Assembly: GCA_023131225.1 (NCBI GenBank)
Contig: JAGLZW010000017.1
Location: 1 to 58,177 of the forward strand
Source: Candidatus Bathyarchaeota archaeon
Lineage (GTDB): Archaea; Thermoproteota; Bathyarchaeia; Bathyarchaeales; SOJC01
DNA length: 58,177 bases
Reading direction: 5' to 3'
Of the stretch, positions 8,143 to 16,062 are shown piece by piece. The translations under genes were made by a program, and so were the position numbers. The stretch's first letter is position 1. Each line of letters opens with the position of its first letter. Below the pieces are notes generated by a model. The model saw nothing but the letters and a program-made list of their open reading frames with translations. It was not told the DNA's origin and made no database searches.

Positions 8143-8595
8143 TTAAGCCTCCTTCTTGGCCAAAATGTAGACGTACCCAGCGTCAGTTTTCCATCGTCTC
8201 ACTTTCCCTTTTTTCACAAGCCAAGACAATACACCCGACAAGGTTGTGGATGGATAATGAATAGCATTCGCCTTCAAAGCTTCAGTGATCTCAGGTGTTG
8301 TTCTAGGTCTCCAAGCCCCCCATTCAGTCTCAAGCAGCTTTAAAACAGCCTGACTACAGTTCTTTGCCTTCTTGATTGAGGGGTACATTTTGGACGGTTT
8401 GGCAGTGGGGGAAGTCAACTGCACTGTTACAGGTGATTTTTGGGTGGCACTGATTTTAGAGTCTATGTGGGAGAATGCTTTGGAAATATTCTCAACAAGT
8501 TTTGGGAGATCCCTAACTGTTTTCAAAACTTCCTTTTGTGTGCCTGAAATTTCAACCTCGTTTTGGTTTATTTTGATGCGGAACGAAAATGGCAT
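8143..8595 (-). CDS. Winged-helix protein, paralog B
   Basis: A 150-aa protein from ATG 8595, chosen because GAGGT lies nine bases upstream and because SFRIKINQNEVEISG begins the shared N-terminal segment directly. A longer frame to 8664 is unlikely. A Ser/Thr-rich linker follows, then a winged helix with IHYPSTTLSGVLSWLVKKG and a YVYILAKK wing. This domain is close to paralog A, which lies on the other strand beside nurA. First gene of the B-C-D operon. The duplication and divergence within 2.4 kb suggest a local expansion. Confidence 0.7.
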   Translation of the reverse strand: MPFSFRIKINQNEVEISGTQKEVLKTVRDLPKLVENISKAFSHIDSKISATQKSPVTVQLTSPTAKPSKMYPSIKKAKNCSQAVLKLLETEWGAWRPRTTPEITEALKANAIHYPSTTLSGVLSWLVKKGKVRRWKTDAGYVYILAKKEA

Positions 8596-8764
8596 GCTTT
8601 GTCTAACCTCATAATGATAGAGTGATATTAGATAGATATTATAAAATCTTTTACTGTTCAACATGGGATTTCGTATTCATTCATAAGAGAAGATATGTGC
8701 TGTTGTTGCGTCGAAGCCTTATGTTGCCAAAGCTGTAACTTTCAGACAGAATCGCGGAAAGATG

Positions 8765-9116
8765 TCAAGATATGATTTCACCCGTTTCTTGTCTGTATGA
8801 TTGAGCGAAGTGAATGCGGTAAAAAGTCGTTTCTCTTCCGTTAACGACTTCTTTGTAGCTGCCTTTGTAGACTTCACAGTCGCAGCGGCTGGGTTCAATG
8901 GCCACTGAAACGAAGTTGGGGAAGCATTTGAACAATCTTGTGCAGAGTTTCCTCCCTTTTTCTGTTAGTTCGAACGCTTTTTTCTTTTTCACCTACTTTC
9001 TTGATGCTGTGTTTTACGAGTCCTTTTTGTTCAAGTTGCTGTCGATGGGAAACTTGCGGGAGTGTGCGCCGTCGCCGACACGTTAAAAAAAAGATTCTGT
9101 TAAGTTGAGTAGACAT
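8765..9116 (-). pseudogene. Frameshifted small winged-helix regulator (candidate)
   Basis: Two overlapping frames each give half of a winged-helix protein. The upstream frame (from ATG 9116) reads RTLPQVSHRQQLEQKGLVKH then KKVGEKEK. The downstream frame (from 8992) continues AFELTEKGRKLCTRLF and then a cysteine-bearing tail to 8765. Together they make the GLVK...wing...LTEKGRKL pattern of small regulators. The frames switch at an A-rich run, where one extra A would explain the break. The downstream half alone would begin with GTG right after a TAG. True mutation, assembly error or recoding cannot be told apart here. Confidence 0.4.
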
Positions 9117-9356
9117 TCGCCCCTTCTCATAAACTGAAGTAGAAGGTGTGAAGTGAGTGGCAAAGGATGCACTTGCAGCATGGAAGTTGATGAGAAGGGC
9201 ATCTAACTAGGCTAGATTCGCTGTTTCTAATACTCCTAATTTTTGATTATTTTGAGAAAACCTTGGATATTATATACTGAGCGATTACATTAGCGAAACG
9301 CTCTTAGAAGATCATCTTTGAAACGATAGGTTGACGCTTAAATCTCCTAGTTTTGC

Positions 9357-9830
9357 CTAGACCTTTTCAAGATCTGCAAGAGTAAGGTGCTTTTTTATTC
9401 CAGCTAATGGTGCTATGAACGAATTCATGTTTTGGACAGTTTTTGTTTTCTGCAAGTCTGCAAGGAATTCTGAATAGTCAGTATAGTTCTTGTGCATAGT
9501 GACGATTATGGAATTTTTTCCGTCAAGTCCGTTGCCTTTGCCAACAAATACTACTCTAGGGTCTTTTTCAAGCCATTTGTAAGGTATTTCAGTATCTGCT
9601 TTTTCCTCTGATAGCCATTGTGTGAAAGTAAATGCTGCTAGTTCGAATCCAAGCTTGGTAAAGTCTGGCAGCGCAGTATATTGCAAAACATACTTTTCGT
9701 CTTCAAGTTTTCTCCTTGTCCGCGTAACGGTAGGTTGTGAAAACCCGAGAACCTTTGCTAAGTCTCTATCGCTTCTTCGAGAGTTCTTAATCAATTCGTA
9801 CAGAAGTTTCGGAATTTTGTCAGTATGCAT
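9357..9830 (-). CDS. Lrp/AsnC-like transcriptional regulator
   Basis: A 157-aa protein with an N-terminal helix-turn-helix (RSDRDLAKVLGFSQPTVTRT, residues 18-37). A C-terminal alpha/beta domain of RAM-like size follows, less conserved than in classical Lrp. The family forms dimers or octamers and senses amino acids or other small ligands. The start at ATG 9830 sits just after a TATA box (around 9855-9862) and a perfect 7-bp palindrome, so the gene is probably autoregulated with almost no leader. Its downstream neighbourhood (9117-9356) holds no gene I can support. Confidence 0.8.
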   Translation of the reverse strand: MHTDKIPKLLYELIKNSRRSDRDLAKVLGFSQPTVTRTRRKLEDEKYVLQYTALPDFTKLGFELAAFTFTQWLSEEKADTEIPYKWLEKDPRVVFVGKGNGLDGKNSIIVTMHKNYTDYSEFLADLQKTKTVQNMNSFIAPLAGIKKHLTLADLEKV

Positions 9831-9832
9831 GC

Positions 9833-9851
9833 CTTTGCATAAACTGCAAAG
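9833..9851 (-). promoter_or_regulatory. Palindromic operator of the Lrp-like gene
   Basis: CTTTGCA (9833-9839) and TGCAAAG (9845-9851) form a perfect inverted repeat with a 5-bp spacer. It lies between an AT-rich TATA element (about 9852-9866) and the ATG at 9830, that is, over the expected transcription start. A repressor bound here would block initiation. The adjacent Lrp-like protein is the obvious candidate. Confidence 0.55.
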
Positions 9852-9922
9852 TAATATATAAATTATATGATTGCCTTTGAGACAGGTGCGATTTTTTAAT
9901 TTCAGCTAGAAATTAGCGTTTT

Positions 9923-10990
9923 TTATGACCTTTTTAAAACATAGAGCCCTCTGGTGAATCTTTCAGCTCTGCTTTTCCTCACCAACACTGTGTCTTCAAT
10001 TCGAAAACCGCCGAAGCCAACGATGTATACCCCAGGCTCGTCGGTAACCACGTTTCCAACCTTTAGTATGTCTTTGCTTGTAGGACTCAAAACAGGCTGC
10101 TCATGAACTTCTAGCCCAACGCCATGACCGAGACCGTGGACAAAATATTCACCGTACCCCTCCTTCTCTATAATACTCCTTGCAGCTGCATCTGATTCCG
10201 CAGCCTTCGCTCCCTCCCGCATCTCTTGAAAAGCTTTCTCCTGAGCCCTTTTCACCACAGTATAGATTTTTTCCTGTTTTGCAGATGGCTTACCGACTGC
10301 AAACGTTCTAGTCATGTCTGCACGGTAGTTCTTGTATGTCGCCCCAATATCGACAACCACTAGATCTCCAGTTTTAAGTTTTCGTTCACCACATCCCCCA
10401 TGGGGATAAGCCGAGTGGGAACCTGAGGCAACTATAGTGTCAAAAGCTACGCCATAAGACCCGCTGACGCGCATCGCATACTCAATTTCAGCGGCAACCT
10501 CATACTCTCGAGGCCCAGCTTTAATTGTTTCGTAGGCAGCTTGCATGCCCTCAACTGTCAACTCTGCAGCTTTTCGCATTTTCCTCAGCTCATCCTCATC
10601 TTTTACTTTGCGAAGATTCCAAACGTATTCGCTCTTAGCTTCGAGCTTAGCGGTGTTCATAAGAGTTTTGCTGAATTTCTGATATGTCTCAACATTCATT
10701 GTGTCGAAGCCTAACTTCTTTAACTTTAGGCTCTTAATCTGCTTGGCAACTTTCTTAACCAAGTCTTCGCCACGTTTCACCAGTTCTACCCTACAGTTCT
10801 CAGCTTCAGCCTTTGCCCCTTCATAATTTACACCGTAGACGTAAAGGATACTTTCATCATCGCTTGGAACTAACATCGCAGCAGCACCCGAGAAATCGGT
10901 AAAATAGAGCATATTAATCAGGTTGATGATTAAGTAGCCGTCAAATTCCTTTCTGAAGGCAGCTTTCAAGGCTTTAATTCGATTCCTCAA
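9923..10990 (-). CDS. pepQ: M24 family metallopeptidase, Xaa-Pro dipeptidase/aminopeptidase type
   Basis: A 355-aa protein with a creatinase-like N-terminal domain and a C-terminal pita-bread domain. The metal ligands are in place: VVVDIGATYKNYRADMTRTF supplies two aspartates, HGLGHGVGLEVHE the histidine, DEPGVY and RIEDT the glutamates. The enzyme would remove residues N-terminal to proline in cytosolic peptides. Length and motifs are standard for archaeal PepQ-like proteins; dipeptidase versus aminopeptidase cannot be decided. ATG 10990 is followed at once by the conserved region. About 90 bp from the Lrp-like gene, same strand. Confidence 0.9.
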   Translation of the reverse strand: MRNRIKALKAAFRKEFDGYLIINLINMLYFTDFSGAAAMLVPSDDESILYVYGVNYEGAKAEAENCRVELVKRGEDLVKKVAKQIKSLKLKKLGFDTMNVETYQKFSKTLMNTAKLEAKSEYVWNLRKVKDEDELRKMRKAAELTVEGMQAAYETIKAGPREYEVAAEIEYAMRVSGSYGVAFDTIVASGSHSAYPHGGCGERKLKTGDLVVVDIGATYKNYRADMTRTFAVGKPSAKQEKIYTVVKRAQEKAFQEMREGAKAAESDAAARSIIEKEGYGEYFVHGLGHGVGLEVHEQPVLSPTSKDILKVGNVVTDEPGVYIVGFGGFRIEDTVLVRKSRAERFTRGLYVLKRS

Positions 10991-11056
10991 CGCACATCCT
11001 CCATTATAAAGAATTCTAGTTGATAAAAATAGAGTATAACCTTTGTGGACTTCTGC

Positions 11057-11344
11057 CTAGCCGCCACTCATTAGCGACATAAGTATAACTTGGTCTCCGT
11101 TCCTAAGACTTGTCTCTACGTCGTCAAGCTGTCCAATCAGCACTCCATTTACAGTGACCACAAAACCTGTTTTAACATCTTTTTGACCTGGCTCAAAAAT
11201 TTCCTTTTTGAAAAGCGTTCCATAAAGATTTGACAAATCACTCAGCAGTTCCTGAAGCGAAGCTCCCTTGCTTAACTCGATTTCTTCAACTCGTTTGTTA
11301 AGCAAGTTCTTGATGAAGCCTAAATACTCCACTTTCACCTTCAT
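11057..11344 (-). CDS. MoaD/ThiS-family ubiquitin-like sulfur carrier
   Basis: A 95-aa protein beginning MKVKVEYLGF and ending in the activated di-glycine tail MSLMSGG, with the beta-grasp pattern VTVNGVLIG and GDQVILM between. Such proteins carry sulfur as a C-terminal thiocarboxylate for molybdopterin, thiamine or tRNA thiolation, or act as SAMP protein modifiers. The frame extends upstream to 11470, but family members start at MKVKV. No MoaE, ThiF or E1-like gene is in the window, so the pathway is open. Molybdopterin would suit the tungsten oxidoreductase at 18845. Confidence 0.8.
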   Translation of the reverse strand: MKVKVEYLGFIKNLLNKRVEEIELSKGASLQELLSDLSNLYGTLFKKEIFEPGQKDVKTGFVVTVNGVLIGQLDDVETSLRNGDQVILMSLMSGG

Positions 11345-11516
11345 GTTAAGCCACGTCTTCAAAGAATATTTTTCGACGGGTCTATTTAACTCTTCTAAAA
11401 GAGTCATGTTGTAAGCGGAAGGGGAATTGTATGTACTAATCGATAAAAGTGCAAATCTAAGCTTAAACAAAGTTACGGTGTTAGCCTGAAAATAGAATCT
11501 TGCTCAACTGAGTGGT

Positions 11517-11592
11517 TGGTAGCCCGGGAGAGATTCGAACTCTCGTCTGAGGGTCCAAAGCCCTCTATGCTTGTCCACTACACCACCGGGCT
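11517..11592 (-). tRNA. tRNA-Gln (TTG anticodon), CCA encoded
   Basis: On the minus strand AGCCCGG (11592-11586) pairs with CCGGGCT (11527-11521), followed by A and an encoded CCA (11519-11517). The anticodon arm is GAGGG-CTTTGGA-CCCTC, giving anticodon TTG, glutamine. The T arm is GAGAG-TTCGAAT-CTCTC. No intron is seen. A TATA-like element (GTGTATAAGC on the minus strand) lies about 20 bp upstream, back to back with the FEN-1 promoter. Confidence 0.95.
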
Positions 11593-11635
11593 CTACATTG
11601 CTTATACACGTAACCATCGTAAAAATCTTAACATC

Positions 11636-11648
11636 CACTTATACATAG
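11636..11648 (+). promoter_or_regulatory. TATA box of the first FEN-1 gene; leaderless start predicted
   Basis: CACTTATACATAG lies 22-34 bp before the ATG at 11670. The usual archaeal distance from TATA box to transcription start then puts the first transcribed base at or next to the ATG. No clear Shine-Dalgarno sequence is needed in that case. Confidence 0.45.
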
Positions 11649-11669
11649 TGTTAAAAAGCGGGAAAAGCT

Positions 11670-12707
11670 ATGGGCGTCAACCTCACTCCAATTATGGTAA
11701 AACAAATTCTCACCCTAAACGATTTAAAAGGCAAAAGCCTTGCAGTGGATGCCAACAACTACCTCTACCAATTTCTATCCCTCATACGAGTAAGGGACGG
11801 AACACCTCTAAAAGACTCAAAAGGAAACATCACATCCCACCTTACAGGTCTAATGTTCCGATCCACCCGCTTAATACACGATTTTAACATAGACCTTGTC
11901 TTTGTATTTGACGGTCAACCACCAGCACTAAAAGGAGGAGAAATTAAAAGGAGACGCGAACAGCGAGAGAAAGCCCTTCAAGAATGGCAAGAAGCATTGA
12001 AAGCCCGAGACTACGCTAAAGCCTTCTCAAAAGCGGTCATGACAAGCCGACTAACACGAAGCATGATAGAAGACGCTAAAAAATTACTCACGCTTCTCGG
12101 AATCCCTTACGTGCAAGCTCCAAGCGAGGCAGAGGCTCAAACCGCTTATATGGCGATGCGAGGTGATGTTTGGGCCGCAAGCAGCAAAGACTATGACTGC
12201 GTTCTTTTTGGGGCACCAAAACTGTTGCGGTTTTTAACAATTCATGGACGGGAATACCTGCCAAGCAAAGGAGTAGCGAGACCCTTGAAGCCTGAACTTA
12301 TCACCTTATGCCAACTTCTTTCGCATCATGAAATAACGCGTCAGCAACTTGTTGACTTGGCGATTCTGATTGGAACGGATTTTAATAAAGGAATAAAAGG
12401 TGTAGGACCTAAAACAGCTCTCAAACTTGTCAAAGGACATGGGAGAATAGAAAATCTGCCTAGCAAGTTTTTGTCAAAAATCCCACCACAGTACAAGGAA
12501 GTAAGAGAAATTTATCTTCATCCAACAACAACGTTAGAATACGATCTTAGTTATAATCCCTTGCGTGAAGAGGAGCTTTTTCACTTTCTCTGCGATCAGC
12601 GAGACTTCGCTCAGAAACGGGTGAAAACGATTGTTCAAAGAATGAAAGAAATTCACAGACTAAAAAAGCAAGCAAGACTTGAAAAATGGTTTACCAGGAG
12701 CATGTGA
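11670..12707 (+). CDS. FEN-1/XPG-family flap endonuclease, divergent copy
   Basis: A 345-aa protein starting MGVNL. Active-site acids are present: D27 (LAVDANNYLYQF), VFDGQPPAL, APSEAEAQ, SSKDYDCVLFG and GTDFNKGIKGVGPKTALKL (helix-hairpin-helix). FEN-1 cleaves 5' flaps in Okazaki-fragment maturation and long-patch repair. The C-terminus QARLEKWF fits a PCNA-interacting peptide (Q-x-x-L-x-x-aromatic-aromatic). The usual ASQDYD is changed to SSKDYD. A second 345-aa FEN-1 lies at 32957; this one is the more diverged from consensus. Divergent from tRNA-Gln. Confidence 0.9.
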   Translation: MGVNLTPIMVKQILTLNDLKGKSLAVDANNYLYQFLSLIRVRDGTPLKDSKGNITSHLTGLMFRSTRLIHDFNIDLVFVFDGQPPALKGGEIKRRREQREKALQEWQEALKARDYAKAFSKAVMTSRLTRSMIEDAKKLLTLLGIPYVQAPSEAEAQTAYMAMRGDVWAASSKDYDCVLFGAPKLLRFLTIHGREYLPSKGVARPLKPELITLCQLLSHHEITRQQLVDLAILIGTDFNKGIKGVGPKTALKLVKGHGRIENLPSKFLSKIPPQYKEVREIYLHPTTTLEYDLSYNPLREEELFHFLCDQRDFAQKRVKTIVQRMKEIHRLKKQARLEKWFTRSM

Positions 12708-12830
12708 CCTGTTTGCTCTGCGCCAAGGTTTCTGAAAAACAGTCTAAACACTCTAAAAAGACAGAAAAGTATCAGAAAATTATTTAAACCATTTCCACAG
12801 AAGCCTATGATACCATGGGAGGCAGGTAGA

Positions 12831-13157
12831 ATGAGATTCGATTACGCTTTGTATGTTGTAGCAATGGTGTGCTTCATAATAGCGATCTATGCTTTTGTTG
12901 CATCTTTAGCCGAAGTAACTGAACTTTATCTTTATGTGCTAGCCGTTATCGGCGTTGTTTTCATAGGGCTTGGATACATGGCAAGACCAAAACAGGCAAC
13001 ACTTGCGTCAGCAACAACAGTAGCTCCGCCATCACCACCCGTATCATCGCCAGAGCCAACAGTGAAGCCAAAAACTGAGCCAAAAGAAGAACCGAAGAAA
13101 GCTTCAACGAAAAAAAGAGCGCGAAAGAAAAGAACCACAAGAAAACGTAAAAAATAA
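12831..13157 (+). CDS. Small membrane protein with Lys/Arg-rich C-terminal tail
   Basis: About 108 aa. Two hydrophobic helices span residues 6-27 and 33-52. A Pro/Ser/Thr-rich linker and a strongly basic end (KKRARKKRTTRKRKK) follow. ATG 12831 is preferred because GGAGG stands 11 bases upstream; an in-frame start at 12807 exists. The tail may touch nucleic acid or lipid head groups, but this is inference. A TATA-like TTATTTAAACC lies near 12780. Family unknown. Confidence 0.6.
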   Translation: MRFDYALYVVAMVCFIIAIYAFVASLAEVTELYLYVLAVIGVVFIGLGYMARPKQATLASATTVAPPSPPVSSPEPTVKPKTEPKEEPKKASTKKRARKKRTTRKRKK

Positions 13158-13465
13158 CCTAGCTTTGCTGCTTCACTTCTTGATTTCTCAATGTTCCAGT
13201 TCCGTCGTGAAAAAACTTTCTGTCATTTAGAAATAGAGTGCGAGCTAACAAAAAAAATAACTGCGTGTATTGACTAGGCATCAGTTTTAGTTACAATTTT
13301 GCTAATCGCTGAAAATCCAACAAGATATGATAAACGATGTTCAAGCGCGCGCATTGAGACAGAAAGAACTTATAATTTAAATTCCCAAAATTTGACGGCT
13401 CCTAGAGCGATAAAAGTTAAGAGAATGTTAGTTGCATTAGGAAAGCAGAAAAGTAGTCTATTGAG
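13158..13465. other. Intergenic region with promoter of the Kbl-type gene
   Basis: No coding frame with family signal. The only element I see is CTTATAATTTAAAT at about 13369-13382, a plausible TATA box some 90 bp before the GTG at 13466. That distance implies an untranslated leader. Confidence 0.4.
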
Positions 13466-14677
13466 GTGAACAGTGTGCAAGTAAAACGTCATCCAACAAA
13501 ATACATGGGCGAAGAATACCGCCGCCTCGTAAGTGAAAGCTTGAACTGGGAGCTCAAAGAGCTTCAAACTGCCAGCGAACCCGTCTGCACAATCGATGGC
13601 AAAGAAGTCATCATGCTCTGTGCCAACAACTACCTCAACCTGTCAACACATCCTAAAGTTGTCAACGCTATGCTGGAAGCAACCAAGAACTATGGAGCAG
13701 GTGCAGGGAGCGATCGCTCCATTGCAGGAAACATGATGCTGCATGAAGAATTGGACATCCGTTTAGCCAAGTTCAAGAAAGCTCCCGCCTCATTAACATA
13801 CCAGACTGGCTTCATGGCTAACGAAGGATTAATTCCCCAACTATGTGGTAGAGGTGATCTTTTCGTGTCTGATGAGCTTAACCATGGCTCCATCATAGAC
13901 GGTGTCCGCTTGACCCACGCTGACCGAGCAATCTTTAAACACAAAAATGTTGAAGATCTGACCCGCGTCATGGACGAAGCTGAAAAACACCAACCACCTT
14001 ACAAGCACATTTGGATTCTAACTGACGGAGTCTTCAGTATGGACGGTGACCTCGCTCCTCTCCGCGAAATTGCCAAAATCGCTGAAGAACACGGTGCAGG
14101 CGTTTATGTAGACGATGCCCACGGAGAAGGCGTGCTCGGCGAAGGCGGTCGCGGAATCGTCAGCCATTTCAACCTAACCCCAGACCAAGTGCACGTTGAA
14201 ATGGGAACGTTTTCCAAGGCCTTCGGCGTCATAGGAGGGCACATAACAGGCTGCGAAGACCTGCGAAACTTTGCCTATAACAAATCCAGAAGCTGGCTTC
14301 TCAGCGGAGGCGTACCGCCAGGTGTAGCTGCGGCATGCATCGCAGCGATCGATGTTCTTGAAACTGAGCCGGAACACGTAAGAAAGGTTTGGGAAAACCG
14401 CAACTACTTCCTCAAAGCAATGCAAGACCTCGGCTTTGACACGGGAAATAGTGAGACTCCGATTGTACCGGTTATGTGTGGAGAAAGTAAAACAGCGAAG
14501 GAGCTTGCAAACTTCATTTGGGAGAAAGGCATCTTTGCATTGCCAATTGTTTTCCCAATGGTGGCGCGTGGAAAGGCGCGAATCCGAGTCCAACTATGCA
14601 CCAAACACACGAAAGAGTATTTAGACAAGGCAGTTCAAGCGTTTGAGGAAGGGGGAAAGAAGCTAGGTCTAATCTAG
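13466..14677 (+). CDS. kbl: Glycine C-acetyltransferase / 2-amino-3-ketobutyrate CoA ligase-type PLP enzyme
   Basis: A 403-aa alpha-oxoamine synthase. The family motifs are GAGAGSDRSIAGNMMLHEEL, VYVDDAHGEGVLGEGGRG and the PLP-lysine loop TFSKAFGVIGGH, followed by RSWLLSGGVPPG. Kbl cleaves 2-amino-3-ketobutyrate with CoA to glycine and acetyl-CoA; the paralog BioF makes 8-amino-7-oxononanoate. No tdh or bio gene is next to it, so the exact substrate is unsure, but length and sequence favour Kbl. Start is GTG 13466, just after TTGAG. Confidence 0.8.
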   Translation: MNSVQVKRHPTKYMGEEYRRLVSESLNWELKELQTASEPVCTIDGKEVIMLCANNYLNLSTHPKVVNAMLEATKNYGAGAGSDRSIAGNMMLHEELDIRLAKFKKAPASLTYQTGFMANEGLIPQLCGRGDLFVSDELNHGSIIDGVRLTHADRAIFKHKNVEDLTRVMDEAEKHQPPYKHIWILTDGVFSMDGDLAPLREIAKIAEEHGAGVYVDDAHGEGVLGEGGRGIVSHFNLTPDQVHVEMGTFSKAFGVIGGHITGCEDLRNFAYNKSRSWLLSGGVPPGVAAACIAAIDVLETEPEHVRKVWENRNYFLKAMQDLGFDTGNSETPIVPVMCGESKTAKELANFIWEKGIFALPIVFPMVARGKARIRVQLCTKHTKEYLDKAVQAFEEGGKKLGLI

Positions 14678-14752
14678 GCAGAGTGAAATAAGAGGCCAGC
14701 ACAACCCAATTTTTTCCACAACATACATTTAAAGTTCTTCGTTGCGTAAAAT

Positions 14753-15400
14753 ATGATGGGCTTGAAAGAAGAGAAAAGAGCTTTCAGAGAAACTATCTGG
14801 CGCGAAATGACAGAAAAGGAAATAGTGGAATTCCCACTACCATGCTTTGGCAGAATTCCAAACTTTACAGGCTCAGGAGAGGCAGCTAACAGAGTCAGGT
14901 CATTACCTGAATGGAAAAACGCATCAATAATTTTTGCAAACCCGGACTTCGCCCAGCAAAAAGTCAGAGAGAACACGCTGAGAGAAGACAAACTCCTAAT
15001 CATGGCTTCGCCAAGACTGAAACACGGTTTTCTTTTGGTCGCTCCAGATAATGTGCAGGAGAAAGAAAGTTTTGCATCCACCATAAAAGGGGCATTCAAA
15101 TATGGACGAAAAATCGAAGCCAACAATCTTCCGAAGCCGAACCTTGTGGTAACTGGCTGCGTGGCCGTGGATAAGCATGGACATAGGCTTGGAAAAGGCG
15201 GCGGTTTCGGAGACCGAGAGCTTCAACTGTTGAAACGTAGGTTTGGCAATATTCCAGTAGTCACAACTGTTCATGACACACAACTGGTGAAATTGGTGCC
15301 TTATGAGACGCATGATGAAAGCGTCGACATAATTGTTACGCCAACTCGAATAGTTAGAGTTAAATGCAGTCGAACCCAAATCACTGCAACTGAAAAATGA
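14753..15400 (+). CDS. 5-formyltetrahydrofolate cyclo-ligase-like protein
   Basis: A 215-aa protein of the MTHFS-like fold. The phosphate/substrate loop GHRLGKGGGFGDRELQLL (around residues 145-162) and VVTTVHDTQLV with VTPTRIV near the end are typical. Bacterial and eukaryotic members convert 5-formyl-THF to methenyl-THF using ATP. In archaea the substrate may be a modified folate or tetrahydromethanopterin derivative. It follows kbl on the same strand, consistent with one-carbon/glycine metabolism, and precedes a DedA-like gene by 9 bp. Confidence 0.75.
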   Translation: MMGLKEEKRAFRETIWREMTEKEIVEFPLPCFGRIPNFTGSGEAANRVRSLPEWKNASIIFANPDFAQQKVRENTLREDKLLIMASPRLKHGFLLVAPDNVQEKESFASTIKGAFKYGRKIEANNLPKPNLVVTGCVAVDKHGHRLGKGGGFGDRELQLLKRRFGNIPVVTTVHDTQLVKLVPYETHDESVDIIVTPTRIVRVKCSRTQITATEK

Positions 15401-15409
15401 AGTGTCAAC

Positions 15410-16021
15410 TTGTTGTTCATAGACTGGGATTGGATGTATCAAGTGGCATCGCAGTTTGGATTTTTTGGCGTCTTTCTAGTTAGTCTGATAGGCACTATGA
15501 TGATTATCGTTCCTATCCCTTATACGCTGGTGATTTTAGGGTTAGGTGCTGCTGGATGGAACCCTATATTGCTCACAATTGCAGGAGGCTCTGGCTCTGC
15601 TATTGGAGAACTTTCAGGTTACTTTCTTGGATACTACGGACGAAGAATAATCAGCGAAGAAAGACAGAGAAAAATGCGTTATTTCCTCAAGCTTTTTGGC
15701 AGATACAGTCCCGCCGCCATTTTTGTTTTTGCACTAACCCCGCTTCCAGACGACCTGCTCTTTATTCCACTAGGCATACTGCAGTACAACCTTTTCAAAG
15801 CGTTCATTCCAGCTATATTAGGGAAGCTTCTCATGTGTTACATCCTAGCATCCTTCGGCAAGGTCTACGGGGACATTCTCATTTTCCTTTTCGGAGACAC
15901 AGGAGGCTGGATAGGCGCACTTATAATGGCTGTGCTTCTGATCCTCGTCATATATGCCCTATATCGGGTTGACTGGGAAAAACTCTTTGACAAGTATGTT
16001 GCAAACAGAGGAAAAAGTTAA
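15410..16021 (+). CDS. DedA/VTT-domain membrane protein
   Basis: A 203-aa integral membrane protein starting at TTG 15410. The core GSGSAIGELSGYFLGYYGRR followed by FGRYSPAAIFVFALTPLPDD is the VTT (SNARE-associated) domain. It contains the re-entrant E..G...GR..G loop, the conserved arginine, and the proline-rich TPLPDD. DedA proteins are lipid flippases/scramblases or proton-linked transporters in other organisms. Four or more helices follow. Packed between the cyclo-ligase-like gene and endoQ, all co-oriented. Confidence 0.8.
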   Translation: MLFIDWDWMYQVASQFGFFGVFLVSLIGTMMIIVPIPYTLVILGLGAAGWNPILLTIAGGSGSAIGELSGYFLGYYGRRIISEERQRKMRYFLKLFGRYSPAAIFVFALTPLPDDLLFIPLGILQYNLFKAFIPAILGKLLMCYILASFGKVYGDILIFLFGDTGGWIGALIMAVLLILVIYALYRVDWEKLFDKYVANRGKS

Positions 16022-16062
16022 GATGCCATTGACTTCAAAGACTTGAGGATAGGCGAAAGAAC

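Noticed and set aside
11516-11887. Plus-strand frame beginning VARERFELSSEGPKP
   Set aside because: It is the antisense reading of tRNA-Gln running into the FEN-1 gene in another frame.
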